A stretch of DNA of 64,000 nt, from positions 1,459,032 through 1,523,031 of the forward strand of contig MU004182.1 of the NCBI GenBank assembly GCA_010093605.1, read 5' to 3'. Shown piece by piece: positions 43,231 through 55,376 of the stretch. The notes beneath the pieces are model-generated. The model was not told where the DNA came from. It did not search any database and saw only the letters and a program-made list of their open reading frames with translations. Source of the DNA: Lophium mytilinum. Its lineage: Eukaryota > Ascomycota > Dothideomycetes > Mytilinidiales > Mytilinidiaceae. How positions within the stretch are numbered: position 1 is the stretch's first letter; each line of letters opens with the position of its first letter. A program made the translations under genes and the position numbers.

Positions 43231-46200
43231 AGGGAGAAACTATAAGTATACTAGGTATTATTAGATTAATTATTCTTATTAATTTTATACTTATAGTTAT
43301 AGTAATAGCATTTAGGTATTAAAGAAATATATTTTACTTAGAGAGAGACTGTAATATTAACTGTAAAACGGATAATAGTTTATTAAGAATATTAACTTAG
43401 TTATTAGAGATATTAACTGTAGGGTAAATAATAGTTAATAATAAGTTAGTATAAATAAAGTCTAAGATTAGTAGACCATAATATAGCTTATAAAATATCT
43501 CTCTTTAACCTCTATATAATATATAGTAATAGTAGATATAAGAGTATATAAAAGATATTAAGTATATTCTTCTTTTCTAATTATATAGCTATAGAGGTTA
43601 ATAACTATTATTAAAAGTATAGTTAATATCTTTATTATATATATAAGAATATTATTCTTATACTTATAGCGCTCTCCCTTCTTTTCTAGGCGGGAGCATA
43701 GTTATAGCTCTTAAGTAGAATAATAGTAGTTATATATAACTATTAAGTAATACTATAGATAATATTATTATTAAATAGTAACCTTATTAAATAAGGCGAA
43801 TACTATAAATAACCCTATATTATTTAATTATAGAGAATAGATAAGTAGTATTTAAATTAACTTTAGTAATACTTCTTAAGTTTATCTCTTTTAATTAGAT
43901 ATTTAATACTATCTACTCTCTCTTTAGTTTCTTTATAGTCTATAGTAAATAGATATTCTCTTAAATTACTAGTTCTCTATTATACGCTCTATATTATACT
44001 AAAAGCTTAGCGCCTACTTTAGAGTAATATAACTATCTTACTAATCTATAGAGGCGGTAACTACTAAAATCTATATACCTTACTCTACCTCTTAGACTTC
44101 TAAGCTTTAATAACTTCTTAATTTAGACCTTCTTTCTTAACTCTTACTCTATTTAGGCTATCTTTGCGCCCTAGTTATAACTAATTAAGCCTTAGATTAG
44201 TAAGAGATTATAGATTTAAGTCTAAAGTTTATTAGAATCTAGTTAAAATTACTCTTACTTCTCTAACGCCTACTAGGTTAATCTCTACTATAGAAGTCTA
44301 GACGCTCTAATTTTACTTCTTACTATTTTAGTAATATTTACTCCTCTAGTATAGAGAAGATAAATATTAGTAATACTATAGATAACGCTGCTATAAGTAA
44401 TAGTTCTTAAGAGAAGGGCCTTAAAGAGAATAGAAAACCTCTATAATTTATCTTTAGAGGAGATATTAGTATACTTATAGTTAATTATTATATTAAGTAT
44501 AAGAATCTACTATTTCTATTTATAGACCTATTATAATTAATACTAAAATCTATAGTTACTAAGATACGCCTATCCCCTCTACGCGCTTTACCTGCTAAGA
44601 AAGAGTTAGAATTAAAGGAACTTAAGCTAATTAGTAGTCTAGAAACTAGCTATATTCTTACTAAGAGTTCTAATATTAATAAAGCTATTCTAGAAACTAT
44701 AGAAAGTACTTTATCTTTAGAATATACTACTTCTAGAAAGAAGTAAAAGGTTACTCTTAAATAAGCTATACCTATATATAGCGCAGTAAAGAGAAAGGTT
44801 TCTTTTAGTACTTAAGCTAGAAAGCTATCTAGTATTACTCTAAGTAGGGTTAAGTTTTTAAAGAAGTACTTAAATATATTTACTACTCTAAAGATTATAA
44901 AAAAGGTAGCTTTAACTTTAAAGAAGTCTACCTTCTTAACTAAGACTATTAACTATAATGCGGTCTAAATACTTAAAGCTATTAAGTTTAATCTCTTAGA
45001 GTAACTACTAGATTTAGTTATTAATTAGCTAAATCTAAATAAGAAAAGAAAATCTTCTATACTAAAGCCCTATATATATATAGCTTAAAAAGCTTCTAAA
45101 GCTTCTATTACTAAGGCTAGTACTAGTTCTACTATCTTAAACTCTATTTCTTAGTCTATACTAATTAAGAAGGCTAATAAGAAAGCTTCCCCGCTATTTA
45201 AGAAAGAGGAGGACGCTAATAATAAGAATATAATAGATATAAGGCCTAATTTTTCTTATAGCCTAGGTACACTCTTTATATATCTAGGTTAAGATATTAG
45301 TATAGCTATAGTTAACTTTCTAGAAGCTTAGTACTTTAATAGCCCTAATATAGTAATAGAAAAGGTTATAGTAAAGCTAGAACTAGATAGAAATATAGTT
45401 AAGAATTCTAGAAAGTTTTAGAAAGAGGCTTTTTCTACTTTTAAGGTAGTACTTCTATTTAAAGTTTAATAAGCTATTACCTACCTCTTAGCTATTACTA
45501 GAAATAACGTTAATATAATAAGGAAAATAGCAAAGAAGGGCTAGGCGGGTTAGATAAAGAAGAACTTAAGTACTTATAGACCTAGAATAGATATATATTT
45601 TACTACTTAGAGTAATTTCTAGAAGTCTAGCAGTCTTTATAGTTATAGCTAGAAAGTATTAGAAATTAGTTAAGATCTCTTTAATACCTTATAGAATAAT
45701 ACTAAGTTCTATACTACTACTAAGTCTAAGGCTTCTTTTATAGTTACTACTTCTAGAGCTTATATAGAATAAGATTCTTATATTATCTAGTAGAATTAGA
45801 ATAAGAATAGATTAATAACTTATAATTTAATCTTTAAGAAGAGCTTTAACCCCTTATATTTAGTATAGATTAATTTAATATTTTATAAGTATACTATTCT
45901 ATATACTATTAAAGATAGAGCTATTACTCTAGAGTAGTTAGAACTTACTAAGCTAGGTAAGGTCTAGAAGTAACTTAATATAGTAGCTAAGAGTATTAGT
46001 TAGTAATAAGTTAATATAGAGAATATTATGCTTAAGGCCTAAAATACTAAGATAGCTAAATATAAGCTTCTTAACTATTAGATCTCTACTTAGGTAAAGA
46101 TTATTTCTTAGCTAGTATTATTATTATTATTATTATTAAATTCTATTACGCTAGTATAGCTCCTATTAGAGTTTATATAGCTATTCTATCTAGGCTAATT

Positions 46201-46990
46201 TATAAGGGGAAACTATTTACTACTAGATAGTATTTAGGTAAAAACTTTATCCTCTATTATATCTAGTAATAGGCGCCCTTCTTCTTTATATTTTACTATA
46301 GGGGATATATAGTAGGTCTATAAGAACTACTATAGAATAAGCTATTAAAATATATCTTTCTATATCTATTCTAGAAGGTTTATTATTATTCTTCTAGGTT
46401 TAGGCTAAGTAGAATCTAGATATAAGGCTAGTATAGAATTAGCGTAAGGGCCCGCGTATAAGTAGTATACTTATAGGGCCTTTATTTAAGGTAATAAGGT
46501 AAAATAAATAGTAGCTATATAGGCTATTAGAGATAGAAAAGCTATATAGTATATAGATAGTATATAGTAGAGATATATAGAAAGTATATAGTTTATAAAT
46601 AGGCTATAAGAGTAGAAGAGCTATAAGTAGCTATATAGAGTTTATAGCTATAGTAGTATATATAAGCCTCTATAGTATAGCTAATAGCTATAAAAGGGCT
46701 AAAAGTATAGAGTATATAGTTTATAGTCTATAATTAGAAAGTATATAGCTATTTATAGTAAGTATAAGTTCTTATAGTATAACTAACTAATAGTAAAAGA
46801 AAGAAAGCCGCGTATATATACTATTATAAAGTAGATAGGCTATTTAGAAATAGAAGAGCTATAAGAGATAGAAAGTATATAGAAAGTATATATTATAGAG
46901 TATATAGTAGAGACCTAAAGCTAACTATCTATACTAAGTACTAGTTAAAAGAGGGCGCTAAGGCCTACTATAGTATAATTAGGGGGTAAT
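43231..46990. other. RIP-mutated AT-rich stretch, unassigned
   Basis: This stretch is inside the inserted block. A plus-strand frame at about 44.1-46.0 kb reads as a Lys/Ser-rich protein when RIP stops are ignored, but I do not recognise it. At 43350-43480 short segments retain TG and CA (TGTAATATTAACTGTA and ACTGTAGGG) and repeat the motif TATTAACTGTA, so they may be the edge of a further nested element. A (TTA)n run is at 46114-46138. Confidence 0.4.
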
Positions 46991-47111
46991 AGTAAGGCTA
47001 TAGATAATAGTAAGGCTATTAGTAGTAGTAAGGCTATTAGTTATAGTAAGGCTATAGGTAATAGTAAGGCTATTATTTATAGTAAGGCTATAGGTAATAG
47101 TAGGGCTATAG
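46991..47111. repeat. Tandem repeat, 18 bp unit, about 6.7 copies
   Basis: Units begin at 46991, 47009, 47027, 47045, 47063, 47081 and 47099 with the shape AGTAAGGCTATAGGTAAT and variants. A related motif (TAGTAAGGCTATAGGTTA) recurs around 50660. Confidence 0.9.
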
Positions 47112-47216
47112 TATTAAGTAGAAGGGCTAGATCTACTCCCTTTCTATTTCTCTTACTATTAAGAGGTAGGGTAGTAGGTCTATTCTCTATAGAAACTATT
47201 TAGCTACTATCTTAGG

Positions 47217-50200
47217 TTTTTTTTTACTTTTATATATTTTCTTATATATCTAAGTTTTTACTTTTTTAAATAGTTTACCTTTACTCTTTATATGCCTCTT
47301 ATAGTTTATTACTATATAGTATAGTAATTAGAGGCTATACCTATAGAGGTAGGCTAGTATTAGATAGCCTAGTATCTATATATAGTATAGGTATCTATTA
47401 AGCCCTATATACTCTATTTATAGGTTTATAAAAATAGTACTTTTAACCTTTATAAGCCCTTTATATATAGTCTTCTATTATTTACTCTATTTAGTATTAA
47501 GGGCTAGCGTTAGTAGCCTATACTATTCTATTTTATAAAAGAACTTCTATACCTTCTTCTACCTTTCTTTATATTTATATTTAATTATAAATTACCTTAA
47601 GTACTTATAGGCTTTATTTAATTTATCTTTATATCTAGTATATAACCTTATAGCCTTTACTATAAGATTATAAAGTATATTATAGCAGCTAGAGCTATAC
47701 TTTAGCCTTATAAATAGTCTATAGTAGGTATAGATTTCCCTATATATATTACTATATACTATTTTAATATACTAGCGTACTAGCCCTTTATATATATAGT
47801 CCGCGTAAGCTACTATAAATTTCTCTAGTTTTAGCTAGAGTAGTAAGTATAATATTTTATATTCTAGTACTATAGTACTTATAGTCTTATATACTTCTAA
47901 AATTCTCTAGAGGTATTAGTTCTAGGCTATTTTAAGCTACTTAATCTTTATTTTACTAAGCTACTCTAGTATACCTAATATAGTATACTAGGTAGTATAT
48001 CTATATATAATAGTAGGCTAGACTACTACTAAGTATATAAGGCGTACTTTTCTAAAGCTAGCGCCCTAAGTAGATACTATAAGCTATATAAGTACCCCTA
48101 TCTAGGTTATAGCTTTATTCTTTATAATACTAATATATAGGCCCTATTTAAGCTTTAAGTCTATCTATATTTCTAGTACTTTTAGATCTATTATAGGGCC
48201 CTCTATAAAGCCTTATATATTAACTATAGCTTTTAGATTAACTTCTTTATAGGCTCTTATAAAGTATATTAGATAATATTTATCTAGTATAAATACTATA
48301 CTATACTTTCTTACCTATTCTATACATCTATTATAGGCTCTTTTAATAGCTTTATAGTTTACCTCTATAGTTCTACTATATATAAGAATATTTATATTAT
48401 TTATAAACCTATAGGCTATTATATTACTATTCTAGAGGGTTAGTAGTAGTATACTAGTAAAGAAGAAAAAGAGAATAGATAATAAGAAGAAGCTCTATAG
48501 AATACCTATAGTAACTATAATTAGTTCTACTATATAGTTTTCTATAAAGAGTCTAGTTATATAGTCTTATAGAAAGAACCTAGTAAATCTTATTATCTAC
48601 TTTAGTATACTCTAGACCTATAGATTATATATTATTTATTTATATAAGACTTAGTTAAATACTTCTAATATATCTAGGCTAAGAAGTAATACTATAAGCT
48701 ATAGGTTTTCTTTCTATATAGTATAGATTTATTCTATAAGAAGTTTAAGTACTATCTATATAAAGCGTTCTAGCTATACCCCTATTTAGCTAGGTAGTAG
48801 TATACTCTTTTTCTCTACTATTTTAGAGAGCCTTTTAGCTATAATATATTTAAATAGCTTACCTATTATTTCTAGTAGTATAATAGGCCTATAGGCCTTT
48901 ACTATTATATAGAATACTTTCTAGAGTTTATATAGAACTACTATAATTAATTCTTTAAAGGGGTAGAGATAGTATTCTCTATATAGGTACTTTATAAAGA
49001 AGTAAGTAAGTACTAGTACTAGTTATATCTTATACTTCTTTAAGAATCTATTTATAATTTCTATAATTCTAGAGGCCTTATCTAGCGTAATTTCTATTAG
49101 TACTAAGAGTATATTTTTTATAGTAACTTCTATAGAAGTAGTATATAGTTTTAGGTATTAGAACTCTTCTAAGTTAGATAGGTTAGCTTCTACTAGTAGT
49201 AGAAAGAACTATTTAGTAAGTATATATACTTTTATCTTATTATCTATATATAGGGTAGAGTTACCTAGCTAAAAGAGAGGGGGAAATTAAAGAGGGGGCC
49301 TTAATTTCTTTCTAACTATATAGCTCTATTTAGCTAGTTTCTATATATCTTTAGAGTTATTTATTACTTTCTCTACTATATAGTACTATGCCTTAGTACT
49401 CTCTTTCTATATAGCTCTTTTTTTATAGTTATATTAAACTTAGTATAAGATTTAGTTCTTTATAGAGTATAATAAGCGCTATATTCTATATACTTGCCTA
49501 GCTTATATACCTTTTCTAAGTACTTCTTAGTCTAGAATAGTAATATATATTATAAGGGCCGTATAATTAGTACTATAGTATTAATAGTAATTTTAATAAG
49601 TTAGTAGAGAATATATATAAAGTTATCTAGGTTTTCTTTTTCTTTATTATCTAGGGGGTTATTCTAGTTTTCTAGCTTAAGTAGTTAGGCTATAAGGTGC
49701 TTCTATATATTCTTTTATATAATATTCTTCTATAGCTAGTATAGAGGCTATTTAGTTACTAGTAGTAGTATAATATTAAATTCTATATATATAGGGCGGT
49801 AGTCTAAGTAATAGTTCTACTTCTCTTAAACTATATAGAATATTATATATTATATTAGCTATCTAGATATAAATATAAGGTTAATTATAGTCTACTATAT
49901 TTTTCTTATTTATATTTCTATACCCTTCTCTATAGCTAGAGTTAGGCCTACTTCTATTATAATATAAATAAGCTTCTTAGCTTACTCTTCTATACTAACT
50001 ATTTATATTTCTCTCTAGAATAGGTAGTATAGGTTTATATTACCTATAAGTATATACTCTACCTTTTTATATAGTATAGAGAGTAGTATAGCTATAATTC
50101 TATATAGCTTTAGATTATAGATATTATAAATTTAAATATTCTCTCCTCTAGCCTAGAGAAAGAGAGTAATAAGGTCTAGTAAGTAGTACTCTATAGTCTA

Positions 50201-52300
50201 TTAGCCTAGATTTAGGCACTTATTAATATATATATATATTCTAGTATTTAGACTTTCTCTATATAGTAGGTAGTATAATTTTATATATAGTAAGGTATAT
50301 TTCTAGATATTCTTCTATAGTTTTTATATAGCTAGCACTAATAGTTAGGGCTAGGCTGCCTTTACCTTCTTAAGAAACTCTTTTTAGGTTTCTTAGCTCT
50401 TATTAATATTATACTATATAATAGTAAGTATATTAGGTTACTCTAATATTAGGTATCTATAGAGTCTTTAGGGTTATTTATTATAGCCTAGCTAGCCTTA
50501 GTATAGAGCTAATAGCTTACTACCTCTTCTTTCTAGGTAGATAGTACCTAAGTTATATTAAATTATAATAGTCTAGTATTATTACTATAGGTTATTATCT
50601 AAGAGTAGTATAGTATTTTATAGGTAGGCTATAGAGTTTTATAGAAAGGCTACGGGCTATTATAGTAAGGCTATAGGTTATTATAGTTAGACTACTATAT
50701 TAAATAGAAAGTATATATTAATTAGGTAGTCTATATAGTATAGATAGACTATAGTACTTTATTTATCTTTAGTTATTTTAGGTTTTTATACGCGGTAAAT
50801 ATAGTAGATATAGAGGGGCGTTCTACTCTTTTTAGAGTACTACTATCTAGTATATTACTATTCTTAGTAGCCTTTCTCTTTCTACTTACTATATTAAGAG
50901 CTTATAATTCTATTATAGATTAGAATATTACTATACCCGGCGTACTATTAGTATTATTATTAGGGCTATTATTAGCCCTATAGTAGGTTAGCGCTATCTA
51001 CCTCTTTATATTAGCTTTTAGTTAAGTATTTTTTCTTATAGTGCACGCTATACTATATAATAGGTAGCTTCTCTTATAGTTAGTATACTTTTTAATACTT
51101 TTCTCTATGTATTATCTTATATTATAAGCTTCTACGCACGCTATATATACTGCCTTCTTCTTATAGTATTTAGTAATATATTTATAGCCCTAGTATTAGA
51201 AGTATTAGGTAGCTATAAAGCCTACCTTATACTTTATAGCCTCTAGTATATATTTATTCTATACTAAACTACTATCTATAATTTTATTTACTATTACCTC
51301 TATATCTATAGTAACTATAGCTAATAAGGCGCGCTATTTAAAGTTATTTCTAATAGCCTAGATTTAATTTAGGTGCTTCTATATAATTTTATATATAGCT
51401 AGGCCTAGATATAGTACCTTATTATCTTATATAATACTACTTTATAGTATTAGGTTCTCTAAGTCTATTTCTTTAGGTACTCTATATACCTTTAGAAGGA
51501 CCTTAGGTAGTTAGATTTATACTATTTTACCTAGAACCTTTATCTATTTCTTCTTCTTTAATAGGGCTTTCTTAGTAGTTATATCTAGTATATAGACCTT
51601 TATATCTTTACTCTAGAGCTTTCTAATACTATAGATCTTTATTATATTAGGCTCTTCTACTACTTAGAGCTTATAGATAATAGTTATATTTAAGTCCTTA
51701 TTTATTGCAGTGCGTTTCTTTTTATCTTTAATATATATAGTAATTTTATAGATAGTCTATATTATATACTCTCTATTTTCTATAGTCTTACTATTTCTTT
51801 CTACTACTACTACTACTATATAGGTTATTTCTTATATAGATAGCGCCTATATACTCTTTTATATTTTCTCTATTATTTTTATTATCTTTCTCTATAGTAT
51901 TTATTATAGGTCCTCTATAGTACCTAAGAGGCTAGCTAGTATACGCCTAGTAAAGTTCTAGAGGTACTTAAGAGTATTATTTATCTTAGGGTTAAAGAAT
52001 ATAGGCTTATTCTATAGAGAGTTCTATATACTATAGGCTTCTTTAATAAGTACTTAGACATTAGTATAGATATTCTACTTAGTCTTTAGTTAGTAGGTTT
52101 AGTTTTAGAATTATTATTAGTATTATTAGTAGTATTATTATTATTATTATTATTATTAATAATACTATATAATAGAGGTTATAATATATAATTCTACTAT
52201 AATACTACTAGTATAGCTTATAGAGCTCTAATACTATATATAAATATTTATAGAGCCTTAAGTAGCTTCTAAAGGCCCTTTTTAGGTTATATTTCTAAGG
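47217..52300 (-). mobile_element. RIP-degraded LINE (non-LTR retrotransposon), minus strand
   Basis: Reading the minus strand and treating RIP stops as lost CAA/CAG/TGG codons, a LINE is visible. At about 51.0-51.25 kb ORF1 has three zinc-knuckle-like sets (for example GYGHITKYYKKKA, then KKYTNYKRSYLLY with Cys changed to Tyr). At 49.9-50.6 kb the endonuclease shows YILIGNINL, where a catalytic GDFN is expected, and EYSR-like STIDLTF remnants. At 48.4-48.95 kb the reverse transcriptase shows AYRPI-LLE-GKLF, LSLDI, GIPQSSSLSPILFLFF and FVDDINIL positions. At 47.6-48.05 kb a C-terminal part with RLIY...VVQPTIIY and QNQYLQRILEVYK follows. A T9 run at 47217-47225 would be the poly(A) tail. The 5' limit is approximate and contains a (TTA)n run (52110-52165). 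Confidence 0.78.
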
Positions 52301-53423
52301 TGCTATAAATTTAATTATATTATATTTCTTTCTCTTAGCTAGTATTCTAAGTCTTAGAGTTTTAGAAGTTTATTAATAATTAAGGCTTAACTAAGAAGAT
52401 AATAGAGATATCTTAGCTTACTAGAGAGGTTACTATTATCTTAGCTAAGCTAATCTAAGCTAAGATCTTTTAGGAAATCTATAAGTTCTAAGGTAATTCT
52501 AGGCCCTTTTAGCTCTTTAATACTTATAAGAAGCTACTATATAACTTTAACTTTATAGATTATCTTACTAAGTCTACTAAGGCTATAGAATACTCTATTA
52601 CTTCTAGTACTAGTAGATCTTAGATAGAGACTAATAAGAATAGCTCTTCTTTTTCTCTTACTTAGCTCTAGAGAGATGTCTATTAGTTAGCTATTAAAGA
52701 AAGGGATTTCCTTAATAAGTTAGAGACTAATAATTTAGATTAGAAAGATAAAAAGAATACTAAATATTATTATATCTATAGGTAACTTAAGACTAGATAT
52801 TTTATTTAGCTTAGAACTTATTCTATTTAGAGTCTTATAGATTCTTAGATCTATTTTAAGATAGTTTCTTCTTTTAAATAGTAGCTTTTCTAGTAAATTA
52901 TCTCTAGAATATTCTTTTAAACTACTATAGATTCTAATTAACTACTTAGATCTAGAACTATTATTAAAATTATAGGTAATATCTTAAGATTTATAAACTC
53001 TTCCCGGTAGTTTAATACTTATTAGATTACTTTTTATTTTTAGGCTAAGAGAGTTTCTCTAACCCTTTAGTTTTACTATAATTATTTCTTTTCTTAGCTA
53101 GAAGGTAAACCTATAGGTTCTATATAAATAGTATATATTATTAACTATTACTAATTAATATTATAGGTTCTATAGATAATATCTTAATATTTCTCTACTT
53201 ATATAGATAGGTTCTCTTTTATTATTATAGCTAGGGGTTATAGAGTTTAGGTAAAAGTTATTTTATTAAGAGATTTTAGGTATAGGCTTTATAGTTTATA
53301 TAATTTATTAGCGTAGATATTTTTCTTCTTATTCTTCTCTTTTTCTTTTCTATTTTATAGGCTTAAGAATATTCTTTTAGTAGGCATTTAACTATATATT
53401 AAATAAGGTTTTTATAGAAGAAA
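52301..53423. other. RIP-mutated region before the right LTR
   Basis: AT-rich sequence with an open-looking plus-strand frame when RIP stops are ignored, not recognised. A purine tract (AGAAGAAA) directly precedes the right LTR and could be the polypurine tract. Confidence 0.4.
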
Positions 53424-53589
53424 TATTAGCCCCTACTATAGGTAACATTCTCTTAGTTAGTATAGGCCTGTGCACGGCGATGCCTTCTTCCCTGCACTCT
53501 TAGCATTAGCTAGTTATTACCTACACCAATAATACGACTTTCTATACAACACCCGTGCACTGCCTTGTGAGCTACATCGAGCCCTTTCA
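53424..53589 (+). repeat. 3' LTR, 166 bp
   Basis: It begins TATTAGCCCC (TGTTGG with RIP changes) and ends CCCTTTCA. It has exactly the length of the left copy. Here the inner half is RIP-mutated and the outer 90 bases look intact, the mirror image of the left LTR. Confidence 0.92.
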
Positions 53590-53593
53590 CCGC
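53590..53593. repeat. Target-site duplication, right copy (CCGC)
   Basis: It matches 37606-37609. The amidase frame resumes at 53594. Confidence 0.8.
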
Positions 53594-54869
53594 CGACCGG
53601 CTCTAGCCAATGGGTGCTTTGGACTCCGCGTGTCTAGTGATGCGCTTCCCTCTGAAGGCATCGTTCCATCTTGGTCGTGAGTATTTGTCAGGAATCTCTC
53701 CTATCGAATTGATGGTGTTGCCTAATGCGTATAGTTACTTCGACTCTCCGGCTCTCTATGGTAGAGACTTTTTGAAATTCGAGACTATCATCTGCACATG
53801 GATCAGCCTCGAGAAACAGACAGTGACTGAGGTTCGTATCTCGAAATGTTTCGCAGATCTAATCATCTAACGGCTCGCAGCTCCCCGTATCCCTTCTGTA
53901 TTTGAGCGACTTCTTACCTATCAAAAACGAAGTCCAGATGAAACTCATCGACGACTTTATTGCGAATGTTGAGTCGGCCTACAACATCAAAACCGAGAAA
54001 TTGTCCATTGCGGAGAAATGGAAAGCGACCAAGCCCGCTAATGTCGATGTGGTATCTATTCAAGAATATCTTCAGGATGTAGGAACCTTTCCCCAATCTC
54101 CCTTACTCTGCCAGTCCATTTTCGCTCATCAAAGCCAGGTTGGAGTCAACTCGTTCTGCTATGGGGTCTACCACGAGCTTGACTGGTTTTGGAATGAGTA
54201 CCAAGAGAAGTTTGACAAAGCTCCCTATGTCAATCCCGTCATGCAATGGAGATGGTGCGTTACCTGCTCGCTATCTGCACGGTTTGCTAAGGCCAAACAC
54301 AGGAAAGCCGCAGAAGATATTACGAAAGCACAGTACGACGACGCGGTAAATCGACTGCGTATTTACAAAGACTGGTTTCTTCAGGAGGTTATGCAGGTTG
54401 GGAAGCGTAACACCCTGATTGTATTACCCATAACATCCCAGGAGGTTGACTATAGGGATGTACCACCTGGGTAACTATGCTTCCCTTCGCTCATACCACT
54501 GCTAACACATGAAAAGACCGCCCACTGCACCGAATGCCTTTGATGGAATCTGGTTGGCACCGACGCTTGGCGCCCCAGAAGTATCTATCCCGAGTTTGTT
54601 TATCCAATCCATCCATTCATTTCATTACAGCTAAAAGTTCGAAGTTGGCGAAATGGAATATCACTCACGAGTGAGCGGGCGACAAGAACATCTACCTATA
54701 GTCGTCTCACTACTGGGTATTCCGGGTACGTGTTCGCATCAAAACTTCCAACGCCTTTGCTTACATTTGTCCTATAGGTTCGGACTTGAGTTTGCTCAAG
54801 ACGGTGCGCAAAGTGCTTGAGCACTCTGGGCGACCTCTTTCGGTCAAGGCTGGCTCGCGCATGTGGTAG

Positions 54870-55376
54870 GCTTCTGCCAATACTGGCAGCAAGTTGGGTC
54901 TGCGCTTGCGTGGATGAGAGTCACGACATAATGAGCAAGGAGCTTTGAAGTGGATCAGGATGCCAGCCTTACTTGTCTGCCAAAGTACTCGAGCTATCCG
55001 AATGACTCATTGTGGTACGCAAGTGCTCGCACCTCCATGCTCTTCCTCCGCCTTTCAGCCTGAGTGATCCTCAGTTGCAGACCGAATTTGAGAACTTCCA
55101 GACGAATTGCGAGCACGTCGACTAGGTTTATAGTGGAAGGCGCACAAACTAGGTGATTCTGTCCTTGACTTCCAAGTCTGTCCGCCTAGTTTACTCATCA
55201 TTATGCCCTGCTAATATCCTTATCACGTCTCTCTGAATCAGCACTGGAACCAACGCGGAATCGTTGATTTTACGACGCAATCAGGAAGATTTTGTAGCTT
55301 CTAGAGACCACGAAGACTTTCGAAATAAGATGAACGTTCTCCAAGATCATCAGGTTCATATCAATCAACACGGTAC
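54870..55376. other. Intergenic between the amidase remnant and a permease
   Basis: 507 bp between the ends of two convergent genes. No gene or repeat was recognised. Confidence 0.45.

Larger units (their letters stand above)
37610..53589 (+). mobile_element. RIP-degraded LTR retroelement block, 15,980 bp, with nested LINE
   Basis: Two 166 bp terminal repeats (37610-37775 and 53424-53589) bound the block, and a CCGC target duplication flanks it. The left LTR begins TGTTGG; the right LTR ends TTTCA. The interior is strongly AT-rich. It nearly lacks CpA and TpG dinucleotides while keeping CpG, the signature of RIP acting on CpA. Coding remnants are readable only if TAA/TAG codons are taken as mutated CAA/CAG/TGG. 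They show gag, protease and integrase on the plus strand at 38.9-43.2 kb and a LINE on the minus strand at 47.2-52.3 kb. A 166 bp LTR pair is short for 16 kb, so nested insertions inside an originally smaller element are likely. The internal order of insertions cannot be fully resolved by eye. Confidence 0.9.
36482..54869 (+). pseudogene. Amidase-signature gene split by a 16 kb retroelement insertion
   Basis: Exons are 36482-36613, 36672-37057, 37118-37539, 37593-37609 continued at 53594-53676, 53735-53831, 53881-54078, 54139-54254, 54303-54470, 54517-54593, 54645-54725 and 54778-54869. With the insertion and one target copy removed these sum to 1869 bases, that is 622 residues with no stop. 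The N-terminal 200 residues are an extra domain seen in some fungal amidases. The amidase core shows FAVKDVFEIEGLRTTAG (catalytic Lys), SSGGSGAAIAAYDW (cis-Ser loop) and TTGSSRRPALANGCFGLR (nucleophile Ser). The C-terminus has LGIPGSDLSLL. The family hydrolyses carboxamides. The element sits directly after the codons for TTGSSR, two codons past the probable nucleophile, so no active enzyme is expected. The first exon could start earlier, at 36296. All other splice sites look intact, with two of the later acceptors inferred from frame and family motifs. Confidence 0.9.

Noticed and set aside
52110-52165. (TTA)n run as a functional element
   Set aside because: Simple microsatellite in AT-rich DNA; a similar run at 46114-46138 suggests that nothing specific is encoded.
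37776-53423. Centromere or AT-isochore explanation for the AT-rich block
   Set aside because: LTR ends, target duplication and retroelement coding remnants show a transposable-element origin.
37605-53594. A 5 bp target-site duplication
   Set aside because: The fifth base does not match on either side, and only the 4 bp version restores the amidase reading frame.
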